From contig NC_088776.1 in assembly GCF_954871325.1 (NCBI RefSeq), positions 18,724,052 through 18,788,051 on the forward strand: 64,000 nt of DNA. The letters run 5' to 3'. The notes under the pieces were generated by a model. The model searched no databases, was not told where the DNA came from, and was given only the letters and a program-made list of their open reading frames with translations. The translations under genes were made by a program, and so were the position numbers. This DNA is from Gordionus sp. m RMFG-2023 (taxonomy: Eukaryota; Nematomorpha; Gordioida; Chordodea; Parachordodidae). Shown one piece after another: positions 48,701 through 61,271 of this stretch; the first letter of the stretch is position 1; each line of letters starts with the position of its first letter.

Positions 48701-51700
48701 GATCTATTATATAAATATACATTTATGAACAATTTATCTTTCTTTCCCTTTACAAATGATATGCTACAAAATTATTTAGACGGATAGAATTTCATTTATT
48801 GGCAACAGTATATTTTTTTATCCTTTTAAGTGATAAAGTATTTAAAATTAAAAAAACACTATACTCAAATAGAAATATTTAGGTGTATTCTAAACTATGA
48901 GGTACTTGAGCTGAACCAGTTTTTGTCACTTACTATTCCTCTAGAGACCAACCACTAATATAAAATTTACCAATGTAATGTCTTTATTCGTATTTAACAG
49001 TGTTTGAAAATCTTGAAAAATTTTTGAGCAAATATTTTGAAAATTGTTTTTGAAGAGGATAGATATTTGATCATATTTTAGCTAATAATGCCTAAATATT
49101 TTTTTAGAAAAGAAAGAAAGAAACTTTTATAAGTAAATCTTTCGTAATTTTCATGCACAAAAAATCTATCAAGATGAAATCCAAAAATAAATCTTCAAAG
49201 ATTTTTGCTTAAAAAGCTTTTTTAAAACTCTGATATTTATATATAAATCAATAAAAATTTCATTTGCAATTAATTAAATTGTTAGTTTACTTGACATAAC
49301 TTCCGTCCAAGAAACTCGAAAACCTTTGGAACCTGTCGCTCTCTTTGAAGATATAAATCTTTTTTTAAAAAATAATCATTAAAAAAGAGCTTAAGCGGTA
49401 AATATTTATGAGCATTTCTCTCCTATAACAATCACAAAAAGCCACAAAAAATAGCTTAAAGTTATCTTATTGAATTTAAATATATTTTTGATTGTGAGAG
49501 CTAATTTGCCTCTACCAAGCAACACTACATAAATATAATGCATAATTGGAATTATTTTTGTTTAATAAAGTTTACTAAAATAAATTAAAAAGAGTATCAA
49601 TAAGTACATTATATTATTTTATCTACTAATATAACATTGTCAGGTTCGTAACCAAAGGGGAGGGGGGAAATCCATCCCATCACAAATTTGCCTGTTCTCG
49701 TAAATATTATTTTAAGCTAATAAAAATTTCTTCCCTATACATTCCCCTCCCTTTCCCCAGAAAATATATACAATATATCACTATAAGAAAAAATTTGAAA
49801 GAAATATTAGTAAAAGTTAATAATGACTATAATTCAAAATTTTTAGAAAAAAAAACATTTTAATAAAAATTATTTTTATAAAAATCTCATTTAAACAAAC
49901 GCTGAGAATAAGTGAACCTAAAGATCTCCAATAAAACTTATGAGCAAAAACCTTACCTAATAACCTCCCCCCCCCCCCCCCCATAGCAAAATCCTGATAC
50001 GCCTATGAATATTATTCACTATTATTATTCAAAAATTCAAATAGACTAAAAATTTACAGTGAAATAATTAAATTGAATATGTGTTTTAAACCATTATGAA
50101 ACGAAATTATTATTTAAATTTATTTTCATTATAACATCTATCTTTATTATACCTTAATCGAATAGTGTTATTAATCGAAAGATAATCGCTTTGATTAGGA
50201 AATGGTTTCGGCCCACATAGATATTTAGGTGGGGCAGAGAAATTGGTCCATATCAATAAGGCCGCATCAGAACAACCAGTTTCTAATTTACCCTCCAAAA
50301 TAAAATTAATAAGGGTTAATAAGACTCGATTCTGAGGTTTTACCCATATGAACCAATCGCACGTAAGACTAACTTGATATTTGTAAGGGTAATTAGGGGT
50401 TTTGACTATACCACTAATTGCTGGTGCAGTAAAATTGTGATTACAATCTTGTTTTTTATTGTCGAGAAGAGAAACGAAAGAATATTGGCATAAAAACCCT
50501 TCTGCCGTTTCCTAAATATATATATATTTTTTAATAAAGGATTAAAAATTGGTTCCAAAATAAATTTTAAAGGAGGGCTTTAGCCTTTGGCTCCGATTCC
50601 AAACTCTCATAATAATAATTATTAAAATAATTTTTCTTGTCTCACTAAACAATTTCAAAAATGTTCTTACTAGGTTTTGCAGAGTGGCCTAAAGATGCTT
50701 CTTAATTTATAAATCTATTTTTGAGCATATTATTTTTTATTTTACAACAAAATATTTTTTGGCACAAAACATTTGATCCAGAATGGAATTCGACTTTGAT
50801 TATTGAGACATCATTTTCAGATTCGATGGGAAACGGAGATTTTTCCCCGCAAAAAATTCCCAATAAATCTTCTCTCTCATCTGACCATACATTGTATATT
50901 TTGACATAATCCAAGGCACATCTATTTATAAATTTAAAGTATTTTATAAATTTAAAAAGTGATCTTTTTCTTAATCTAACTTAATCTCATCCTTTTTTCT
51001 GTTATATCTAAAAATAGTAAAAATCCCTTATTTAATGTATTTTGCGTTATCGATCCCAGCAGATCATCTGGAGTGTTACTTTTACCCCTTCTATTTTTAT
51101 TTAAATCGTGCTCAATGAAAACCAAAATATAGAATATTTTAGGCTGGATGTAAGCATGTCATTGAAAAGATCACAAAAAGCACCTTTCTTCATCTCCCAT
51201 ATTGTCGGAATTATTGGAATTCTTTTGAGGTAATTTGAAATGTTCGAAAGTAAGTTTAATATTTTCTCCGGGCAAACCTTTAAATATGTATAAGCACGAT
51301 GATTTAAGTGGGTAGTTAGCAGGATGTCTAGGGGAGTTAAATGATCCACTTTTTTGACTAGAACTCATGAAAGTGAAATCGCATTTGGATTTTTCTGGAT
51401 GAGGTGTTCCCGGGATTCCAAAATCTAATAATTAAAATAAAAATGAATCATTATTTTGGTTTGATGTAAAATGTAATTTATCGTGTACAATTATTATTTT
51501 TTAATATTATTGGTTCAAAGCTGGGTTTATATTTATAAATATTATAAGGTTTTTTTATAAATGTGAATATATGTTTAAGAATAACAGTAGTGTTGTTGAA
51601 CGACCCGATTTAATAGATTTTGAATTAAGATTTTAGCAAAAATAATATTATGCAAGCCTCGAGATTCCGTTAATAGATTCCCAACCAACTCTCCCATCTA

Positions 51701-54700
51701 TGAGTGAAATTTCCAGGCTTGCGCATCAAAAATCGAACCGTTTAAAAACACTAGCAATACTATAGTAAGTATAGGTTTTAAATGTAAAAAAAAATATGAA
51801 GTTTATGGTTAGGCTTGTGATATGATTCAGGGAATTCTAAAGGTTACTAATTGATTATGATATTGGAAAAATTTATAACTAAAGTTATTCCTGAGAAAAA
51901 AGTAAATATCTTTTTCATCGATTTTAAATTATAAAGGTTAGGCTAGCTCATTTTAGGTTGCATCCACTGTTTGGAAATACAAAGAGTGCTACATAATGAT
52001 AAAGTTTTGAAAATTTTGCAAATATATGTTCTGGCCATATTTTTATTTTTCTCTTAAAATAAGGTTTATTTGAGTATTTTTCGATAAAGTTTTGAAAGTT
52101 TTCTAAGTAAATTTTTTAATGTTTTGGGACAGTCGTAATTAGGTATAAAGATTATTTTCCGATTCTAGTAATTATGATGGTTCTTCCCAGTTTCTTGGTT
52201 CACTCCGGATCCCTGATTTCAAATAATAAAATATATATAATTTTTGCCCATCTTTTACAAGTTTTGACAAAACATAAAATTCAATTATTTTTTTTTTTAA
52301 AAAAGCATAATGTGAAAAATATATTAATGACACCTGTGTCAAAGTCATACCAAATTTTGAACCCATTGCCAATCGAATTTCCACTGTGAAATTTTAATAA
52401 GAGTAAATGGCCACTGGAGGATATTATATTAGGCGGCTGTAGATTACAATATTTGGCATCGGGGTTTGAGTCAATTAATTCTCCATCCCTATGTTTGTAA
52501 TAAACTCCTAAATAGGCATCTGAACATCTTAGTTTATATCAAATATATAAAATCATAAATAGATGTATGTGGGTACATATTATATACAATTAAGATATAA
52601 GATAGTTATGATATAGTTACCTGGTTGAATTATTGGGTATGTCAAATATTTGGAAAAAGAGGAGAACTTTTTCCAAATTCCTTCTGTCTTTGAGGCCCTA
52701 ATAATTTATTTTGTCATAAATCATATAAACTTTTAATTTGTTTTATACCCCGTCCTAGCTTAACCAAATTATCTACAAAATTTTTCGCGAATTAATGTCA
52801 TCAAATTTATACATTTCTAGATAAGTAAATAATTTCTATTAAATAAATTTGTGAATTATACATTTTTCCTCCCAAATTAAAAAAATAGTACTTTTTTTAA
52901 AATATTACTTTTTTGAAATAAATATTCATGATAATTGGTATTTTAATAGGACGTTAAAAAATTAAACTAAAATACCATCGTGACTAATACAGTTGAGCTA
53001 GGATGAGTTATTATTTTTTATAAGTTATATAATACTTTGATTAAAAAAATTCATATTCGTTTATTTAAAATATGTAACTTTTAATTTTAACTAATGATTT
53101 GTAGGTTTCTAATTTCACTTTGATCAATTTTATAGGAGAGCTATTAAAAAAAACCATACCATCTGTTTAACATTAGAATGGAAATATATTTTATTACATC
53201 CAAAAATAAATTTTCAATAAATTTTTGGTGGTATTTTGTGGGCCCTAATCCAATTTGGACCAAAATCAAATTTATAAAACCCTATATATACCTAAGATAC
53301 GATATAGGTAAAATTAAATAATACACGGATACTTTTAGGTAATAGAAGCAATCGAGGTTTCTTTTGTAAGATTGTGGGAACATTGGTGAGAACATAGTTC
53401 CATTGGTTTCGCCCAAACTTAAAATTCGTTGATCGCATTCTGGATGATGAATTATTTATTAAAAATAATTTTTTAAAAATATTATAATCGATTTTGCTTG
53501 ATTATACTATCCATAAATAAAATTATAACCTGTTCCTATGATGTGATAACCGGGGTTAGATATAAAATCTACAAAAGAAATAAAAAAATAAAATAAAATT
53601 ATAGCAAAAAATGAAGTATAACATAAAATATATTTAAATTAAATTGTTATAATCTGCGATGGCTTCAAAATATCTGATTTTAAAAATTCCTTTAAATCTG
53701 ACGTCGCTGGGTTAATTATATTTAGGCCTATATTAAAAAGTTTATATTTTTTTTTAGGTCTCATTTGTAGTAAACGCGTTATGTTCAAGCGGTGCGTTAT
53801 TTGCAAAATCAAGTAATAAATTAGTATAATTTTTTTATGGAGCGTTAATGATGATAACGCTATGATAAAATTTGAAAAACATATATTGCATCGTATGTTT
53901 CAAAAATTATTAACGCTACGAAGAATAAGAGTGTTTTCAATAGATTTAAATAACGCAACGCCTGCACATAACGCGTTTACTATAAATAAGGCCTTAGGTT
54001 TGCTCAAAAAAACATTTTCCTGCTTAGGTGCCTGAGCATGCTCTTGCCCTTTCTCAGCGATGTGCCACTTGATTTGTTCTATATCCTAAGGAGAAATATT
54101 TTTTAGTTTATTGTAAACATCTTTTTATGATTTTAAAACCATTTTATTTCCATATATTTAAAATATCTAATTTACTTATGATTTCTTATATTGAAAAATC
54201 CTTATTTGCATATAAAATTTTATATTTTATGATTTATTTATATTCTAACATACATATTTTTGTTAAAAGCAGAGTGAAAGAAATAAGGTATTGAGTATAT
54301 TTTCCGGGGGGTTGCAGGATAATAGAACGAAATAACTTTTAAAAGTGGGCTATATCATTTGCTAATGATACTTTATGGCGAGGGGGGGGGGTAGGTTGCA
54401 CATATTGAAATGCATTTGCGGCACAGATTTTTTAATTTAAAAAACGCGCTCAATTAATGATTAAAAATATTTAAAAAAAACACCATCAAATTATCGCTTT
54501 ACTTATATTTTGTATGTAATAAGAAAATTGAAAAAATTTTGCAAAGGGGGAGGGGAGAGTATGGGTTGTGTTCCCTCTCCTCAGTTGCGATACTCAATGC
54601 GTGAGACGGAATAGTTTGTCAAAATACTGTGATAAAGAGCAGTAGACCTCAAAAAAATACGATTATTCGTATTCGTATGAAAATAAAACACTATACGATT

Positions 54701-57700
54701 CGAAAATTAAAATTTTTTAATCAAAAGTGAAAAATAAATTTTAAAAAAAATGATTTCTGAATGAAATAAAGTATCAAAATAAAAAGTGTCACCAGGAACA
54801 TGTTGAAAACTCACTTACGAATAATTTCGAATAATACGAATACTTTCTGATAATTTTGAAACGAATAATACGAATATTTTTAGAATAATTTTGAATTAAT
54901 CGATTGAACAATGAAAAAGCTGTTTATTAATCGATGAATAATTTTATTCAAAAAATACGAAACGAATAGTATGGAATATCGAATAATGAATAACTTATTT
55001 TTGATATAAAAGCACGATTAAAATAGGAATAACCCTGCATTCACAGTTACAGCGCGAAGATACAAAAAATGTAGGGTAAAGCAGTTGTAATAAGATTCAA
55101 ATTGTGTGGATTAGAAATGAATGAGTTAAAAACAGTGTACATGCTCAAAAATATAGGAAGAATAAAAATAGATAAAGTTACCTGCAGCTGGGAAACTAGA
55201 AATAGAAGCATTATTTAAAAATTTTATATAAATGTACAAAAAGATTATTAACTTTTTGTGAATTTATATTAAAACCAATATAGATTGGTAATAGTATAGA
55301 GAAAGGTGGGAAAATGTTGCAATAATTTATACTTTATATGAAAAATATAAAACTTCCTATTATTTAACGCACCTAAATTCACGATAGTGTCGTCAAAATG
55401 GAAATGTGCGGTAAATCCGGTTTTATTGAAGCGTTGAGATTCTTTGGTCACAAATTTTATCAATACATTTTTAGAGGACGAAAATACGACTTTATCTTTC
55501 ATTTCTCCGCACAAAGTCGCAATCAATAAAGCATTGATTGTGTGCCCATCATAAATCTCTAACGAATCATACGGACAACTAAAAAAAGTGTCATTATTGC
55601 ATTAAAAAATTTTTTTATTCGATATTTTAAATTAGTTCAGAAATGAAAATTAGAGTTTTATAGAAAAAGAAGAAGTATAATAGAAATTAAAATGATAATT
55701 TATTACAGTTAAATATAAAAAAACCATAAGGGAACGTCTTATCTTCTCTATCTTTTTTTTTTTTAGAATTCTAAATAATTTATGTATAGAATGTGACTTT
55801 CAGATTTAAAAAATAAGAATTGATACACCTTTAATATAGTGCGCAAAAATTGAGCGTTTGCGTTTTGTCGTACTTTATTTTAAAAAAATCGTGCATTGCA
55901 TATCCCTTGTTTAAATTGAGGTTGCCTTTTTTTTATTAGTATCGCCAATTCAAAATTTTTACTAAGTCATGAAAAAGAATTAGTTTTTGTAATTATACTA
56001 TAGATCGTCTGCCTTTTTATTAATTTCTAAATATTCTATTTTGAAAAATATTTTTAAATACATTTTATATAATATTAAATTTAATTTATATATAATCAAA
56101 CAACTAGGAATGGATGTACCCCCCCCCCTCCCTTATTATTACCTGGATAATAGATGTTGACCGATATTTTGCGAAAAAACCAAGGTTTTAAAGAACCACG
56201 TGCAAAATGAACGAATAATAAAGTATTTAAAAAAGCAAACTAGTTTGCGTATTTTAAAATGGTTTCTAATGCCCAAAGGTAATTTGACTGATTTTCACGA
56301 TACTTGAAATGCATCATTTGCGTTCAACGCAGCTTTTGAAACGCTCAATTTGTACACACTATAAGCGTATTTTAAAGGTATCATAATCTTATTAATTTAT
56401 ATTTAAAAAAAATAAAAAGTAGTATAAGCAGCTGTTTTTCTGAATTAAATTCTTAATTCAAAATTATGAACAAAAATTAAAACGAGCTAGGACACATAAA
56501 AATTTATAAAAAATTTAAAAACCCTAAATAATTTAATTGCCTTATGCCATATTTTATCTACATTACTATGTAAATAATATAATGTTCAATGTCTTTTATT
56601 ATGAACATTAAAAATAATTTGCTCTTACTGATCGCCGCCATGTTCAATATTGATAACAGAAAAATTGAGTTTTATCCTTTGTCCAGGCAAACCCAAAAAT
56701 TTCCAATAACAATTTAGGTTGGGGGTTAACACTGAAGGATAAGTCGGGGAAAATATGGTTCCACTAGGCAACATTGATCCATTTATAGTATAACCACAAA
56801 AATTATCTTCACCTATCTTACCTATATGATATTTAGCTAATTTTGTTTTATATAAAATTAACGAAAATTTTTAAAAAAAATAAAATAATGTTATAGTTTA
56901 AACATATTAAAAATATATATAATCATATACTAAACCTTTTTTAAAAAAAATCCTAGACCAAACTATATAAAAAATTCCTAGACCAAACTATATTGAAAAA
57001 TGGAGTACAAATCATATAACTAGCATGGGGACAATATGCCTAATTTATAGTTTCATTCTTAACAGAGTTAATACGTTTAATAGAACCCAAAAATGTTATC
57101 TTATTATAGTAGAAAGACACTTGTACTCTCAAATAATTTAGTATACTTGCATCGATAAATTCGTAATGCGCTAGAAATCCTTTTTCGGTTGCATGAGTAT
57201 CTGAGTAAAGGCCTAAAACAATGATGTTATGTAGGGATATTTTATCTGAAGGAAGTTCCATTCCACATAATCTCCTATCTAAATATTGATCTATTAGCTC
57301 TGCATCCGTGTTTTCAAGTTGTAAATAGACATCTATATATCCGTGGAGACATCTAATGATATATTCATATTTTTGATGATCTTAAAATAACATTGAGTAA
57401 AACTTTTCCATAATTAATACATAATTGGATATAAAATTAGAATTGACAAATTTTGGCTTCGACTTAGCTATTATTCTTATTATATCTAATTCTGATGTAT
57501 TATTGCAATGAAGTTTAGCAAAAATCTAGAATACTAGGAAAATAAAATATAAGATAATTTACAAATAAATTACAAAGATTAATTAAATATAAATGAAAAA
57601 TAAAAATAAATCAGGATTATATAGTCGATATAAATTTTTAACTTCACTTTATACGGTTCTAACTCAAATTTAAATTCCTCAATTTTACAGAAACACGATC

Positions 57701-59848
57701 ATAAATACATCATATGGTTCAGAGCTCTGAAAATTCATTTTTTTCAGCCTGAGTTTAGACTGAATTTATTTATTTTCAGGCCCGAGCCTGTCCTGATCAA
57801 AAAATTTTAATTAGAAAATATTAATTACGTATATGTATAAAGTTAGATTGATAAAATAAAAAATTGAATATTGCATGTAATTATACATTTTAAATTAAAT
57901 ATTGAGTTAGAAAATATATATATTAGTGTTGTTAAACCACTCATTTGAGCCGATTTAAAAACGGCTAACTCACTATTTTAGCCAGAAAAATATTGCCTAA
58001 GCCTCGAGATTTCGATAATATAGGTCTAGACTTTTGTTCCTTCTATGAACAAAATCTTCAGGCTTGCGTAAAATTTTTCTGGATAAAATATTGAGTTAGC
58101 CGTTTTTAAAAATTGGCTCAAAACGAGCCGTTTAACAACACTAATATATATATTTATTTTTATTAGAATTATATGTAAATAATAGTATATATATATATGT
58201 AAAATATAACTCAGGCATGTTGCCTCCATATGAAAAATCTTTGAAGGAAATCCTAACTTTTTCACTTTTCCCAGCCACGAACCAATAAAGGCACTGGATA
58301 TTATTCGGATAGTTATTTGGATATCCTGGAGTAGAAAAATTACCTCTTTTGGCATCAGAGCTTAAGAAATGTTTGTCGCAATCTAATATAAATGAAAAAA
58401 AAAATTGAATTCATTTTTTAAAAATATAATTATAAATCAATTTTGTGTTTATATTATATTTTGAAAATTGAAAAAAATAATTATATATGTCGCATTAGGT
58501 TATGGAATTCATTAGGATTTGGATTCTCTTAATTCAAAATCATTTAAGCAGTAATTTTTAAATCTGAAAAATATGATTTGACCGGAAATGCATTCCAAAG
58601 TGCATAGATTACTCACACTGTAAATTCTAGACAATTTTGTCTAGTACTGTTATAATATTTTAATTTATACCCATTTTAAAATATAAATTGAATAAGGCAC
58701 AAATGTTTATGGCGAAAATTGTTTGGAATTTATATGGTAGGTAGTCTAGACATGCTGGAATGCATTTCTGGTGAAATCAGATTTTTCAAATTTAAAAATC
58801 GCCAAAAATATACAAGCGTCTATTAAAAAAGGCCGCAAGGTTTGTAGTTGGGAGAACTAGAAGCTGACTAGGCCCAACCCGGCCTATAGATTTAAATATT
58901 TCAGGTCGTGCCCCATTAATTTTTTATGAAGGGAAAAGACACAAATTTTCTTAATTCTAAGTTTAAAAAAATGCATTCTACATTTTACAGCCCCAGCCTG
59001 TAAAAGTATTTTACACAAGTTGTAAGGTCAGACCCTAAAATCTTTTTGGCTTCAGTGAGGACTGAAGAATTCCACTTAAAAAATAGAAATAATTTTCATT
59101 TAAAATTTGGATTTTTTGTTTGAGATAAATACCCAAAAACCGTTTTAACTCAAAATAGAATTTTTGATCAAATTTTGCCCAAAATTCCAATTATTTTTAT
59201 ATAAAAATCTTTTATAAGGAATTTTCTACGTATATAAAAATTGATTGCAAAATCATTCATTTTTATCTAGATAATTGAACAAAATATTTTGAAAATTATT
59301 AATAGAATAGATTTGTATAAAATTTATATTTATCTATTATAGGCCAGTGGGGAACGGGCGGGCAGATGCCAAAAATGAGACTATTCTAGGTGCTGCCAAA
59401 TTTTGTTTCTTAGGTTTAAAATTGAAATAATTTTAAAAAGGTATAAATATTACATAAATAACTTAATTTAGATATTTTACTATAGTATTTTGTATAAATA
59501 TTACCTATACCTATTATAATTCTAAGCTACTTATTTATGAATCTCATCTTAAAAATGACGAACCCAGTTTGTTATTTTATGATTTTTAAAGCTTAGGTAA
59601 ATTTAGGATTTTTAAAAGACCAGTGAATTTAGTTTCCCTCTGGTACATTTTATTTGTAAAGATCTAATTATTCAAATTGTCATCAGCAACTTTGGTCGAC
59701 TTTTCTAATATAATTTTATATACCAAGTAAACTTTGAACAAAGAATTTGAAAAACAAATAACAGAAAAATATAAATGATTGCCGTGTAAGTGTCGTAAGA
59801 TGCCCTGTTCCAACGTGTCCTCACACCTAACTTTCCAATTTTTGTCAT
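45778..59848 (-). CDS. lev-10-like: LEV-10-like receptor: five CUB domains, LDLa, one transmembrane helix
   Basis: Predicted type I membrane protein, about 759 residues. Exons (high to low): 59848-59740, 58382-58224, 57380-57147, 56812-56629, 55578-55373, 53439-53325, 52683-52621, 52527-52334, 51424-51184, 50921-50771, 50511-50136, 48703-48587, 45908-45778. From 57380 down every junction keeps frame to the stop. CUB starts: GNFSTPGYPNNYPNN, GTIFSPTYPSVLTPN, GTMFSPMFPQSYKRN, GSFNSPRHPANYPL, GIVKTPNYPYKYQ. LDLa (about 678-716): CIDSSLRCNHISNCGSEDDSDEKYC, split here as CIDSSLRCNHISN and CGSEDDSDEKYC. TM FILVSGPLLLIIIICIIV, then a ~13-residue cytoplasmic tail. C. elegans LEV-10 has this order and clusters acetylcholine receptors; Neto has only two CUBs. 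The signal-peptide exon (YIFLLFVFQIL) is inferred from phase only, and the CUB1 intron needs a GC donor. Confidence 0.85.
46035..46430. mobile_element. possible MITE with poly-G end, 3' of the LEV-10-like TM exon
   Basis: CCGGGCCTTAACTACGGGG (followed by a G run) at the left and the reverse complement of TTAATAGTTATGGCCTGG at the right form an eroded inverted pair (GGCCTTAACTA/GGCCATAACTA). It sits in the intron between the LDLa and TM exons. No target duplication was resolved. Confidence 0.4.
49640..50012. mobile_element. hAT-type MITE with G-run termini
   Basis: The right end, read on the minus strand, is CATAGGCGTATCAGGATTTT, then GCTATGG and a long G run. The left end is CAGGTTCGTAACCAAAGGGG and more G. 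The right end aligns with the left end of the hAT element at 13598 (GGCGTAGCTAGGATTTTCAC, then ATAGG and G run), so the two are related. It lies in an intron of the CUB receptor, between the CUB5 and LDLa exons. Confidence 0.6.
51588..51752. mobile_element. palindromic MITE, copy F
   Basis: Ends TAGTGTTGTTGAACG and CGTTTAAAAACACTA, with the arm ATTATGCAAGCCTCGAGATT and the inverse CTCCCATCTATGAGTGAAAT. It lies in an intron of the CUB receptor between the CUB3 and CUB4 exons. Confidence 0.78.
53757..53993. mobile_element. PIF/Harbinger-type MITE with TTA target duplication
   Basis: The left end GGTCTCATTTGTAGTAAACG (then CGTTATGT) and the inverted right end GGCCTTATTTATAGTAAACG (then CGTTATGT) match over about 45 bp. 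The trinucleotide TTA flanks both sides (53754-53756 and 53994-53996). A 3-bp TTA/TAA duplication and GGSC-type ends are characteristic of PIF/Harbinger elements. It is about 237 bp, non-coding, in an intron of the CUB receptor. Confidence 0.82.
54640..54990. mobile_element. possible MITE with ATTCGTATTCG subterminal words
   Basis: Opens with GTAGACCTCAAAAAAATACG and ATTATTCGTATTCGTATG, and closes with inverted words such as AATACGAAACGAATAG and AATAATTTCGAATAATACG. Dense inverted ATTCG/CGAAT words are typical of hAT MITE ends. Exact boundaries are not resolved. Confidence 0.4.
57924..58143. mobile_element. palindromic MITE, copy G (best preserved)
   Basis: This is the clearest copy. Left arm: TAGTGTTGTTAAACCACTC, then GAGCCGATTTAAAAACGGC, TAACTCACTATTTTAGCC, AAGCCTCGAGATTTCG. 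Right arm in reverse: TAGTGTTGTTAAACGGCTCG, then GAGCCAATTTTTAAAAACGG, CTAACTCAATATTTTATCC, AAGCCTGAAGATTTTG. The arms meet at an AGGTCTAGAC/GTCTAGACCT-like centre. The whole 220 bp would fold into one hairpin. It lies immediately downstream of the first CUB half-exon. Confidence 0.9.
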
Positions 59849-60184
59849 TAATGTTGAAAATATAATATTTTTATGTGTATACAATTTATATTTATACATT
59901 TAATATATCATCTAATGGAGGATAGTTTAAGCTTCCATTTGATAATAAATTTAAGCATCTTCGGTTAATTTTGATAAATCTAGAAATTTTCGCTGAAATT
60001 TAGGGTAAAAACACATATTATTACATAAAATATTTAGTGTCTGATATAGAGACAAATATTTTTGTCACACATTCATATGAATTTTATTCTATAAACTTTG
60101 ATTTTTCAAATTAAATAAAGTGTTCTGGTGAGCCCCTGTTCCGCTTCGCATCAGTCTCAGTTAAATTGAATACTTAAAAAAATG

Positions 60185-60583
60185 TCAATTTACGTTATTA
60201 AATATTATGAAAATGAATAAATCCTTTCTATTTTCATTAAAAAAATTCATGTCTAAATGTGCAATTTTATTGATATATAAATTATTATTTGAATATTCGA
60301 ATCCTTTTTTTAATATATTTAATAAAAACCCCTCTATCATGACCTTATTATTTATTATATATCTTAGATATTTGAGAATTCCATCAACATCAACCTTAGG
60401 ATTCAACGGATATTCATTAAAATAATCCCTTCAATTATAAAATAAATTTGTAAAACTTACTTTGGAATGCTTTTGATGGTTTTAACGTATTTGAAAGGAA
60501 AAATAGGATGCAGTTCAACCAAACAAACATTTAGTTCATACGGGGACCATTTGAGAATTCCTTGATAATATATTAAGCAAGGC
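60185..60583 (-). CDS. unassigned protein fragment, two exons joined by a 32-nt intron
   Basis: Minus-strand exon ~60583-60461 reads QGILKWSPYELNVCLVELHP, then IFPFKYVKTIKSIPK and a strong GTAAGT donor. A 32-nt intron (60460-60429) ends in GAAG. Exon 60428-60185 continues DYFNEYPLNPKVDVDGILKY and runs 81 residues to TGA. The splice restores frame exactly, and both exons are open well beyond chance for this composition. No start codon was found upstream, so the 5' part is missing or lies in other exons. I do not recognise the family. It could be the 3' end of a separate gene upstream of the LEV-10-like gene. Confidence 0.45.
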
Positions 60584-60783
60584 CGTATTATAAATAACTT
60601 GTATTGTGTATTTTTTTATTTGTTGTTTATCAAAAAGTATTTAACAAATAGGAAAAAATATGTAAGAAATTTTATCATTTTTACAATGAGATCCGAATTT
60701 TAATTATACAAAAATTATATATATTATATTTTAATTTAAGTATTAAATATCGCATTTTAATATACATTCTCTTTATTCGTTCA

Positions 60784-61271
60784 TACCCCCCCCCCCCTTT
60801 CCAACATTATATTATAATATTGTAAAAAGAAATCAATATAATATATCTATAATAAAATTATAACCGACGGAGGATGGAAATGCTTAAGTCAATTATACGT
60901 TCTATACAAGAAATGTTATATATAAAATTACATAAGAATATAAATGATATTATATTCATTTCAATTTTGGACACGTTTTTGAATAAATTATTAAATTTCA
61001 TAATTTTTTACTACTTTTCTTATTATATTTTAATGATATATATTTTATTTAAAACATTATACATATCTAATGAATAACTTGTATATTGAATACCTTAGAG
61101 ATTTATTTCTTTCCAGTAGATAGAAATTCAATTAAGATTTTTTTTCAAAAATTATATAATATTAATTCATAATAATATTTTTCCCACAATATTATAACAT
61201 GACATTTTAAAAATAATGATATATAAAATAAATCAAATAAAATTTTTTTAATTGTGGTATGCATTTATGTT
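60784..61271. other. AT-rich intergenic DNA with a C run
   Basis: A C homopolymer lies near 60786-60797. A 67-codon plus-strand open frame (60874-61077) is rich in Ile/Phe/Tyr/Leu as expected from AT-rich DNA and has no recognisable motif, so I do not call it. Confidence 0.35.

Noticed and set aside
50660-50690. An 18-nt micro-exon (GCCACTCTGCAAAACCTA, minus strand) between CUB4 and CUB5 exons
   Set aside because: It has AG and GT borders and keeps frame, but direct joining of 50771 to 50511 gives the better CUB continuation (SGSN-ETAEGFLCQYSF).
58026-58355. 109-codon minus-strand frame
   Set aside because: Out-of-frame reading across CUB1 and the adjacent palindromic MITE; the correct CUB frame is another one.
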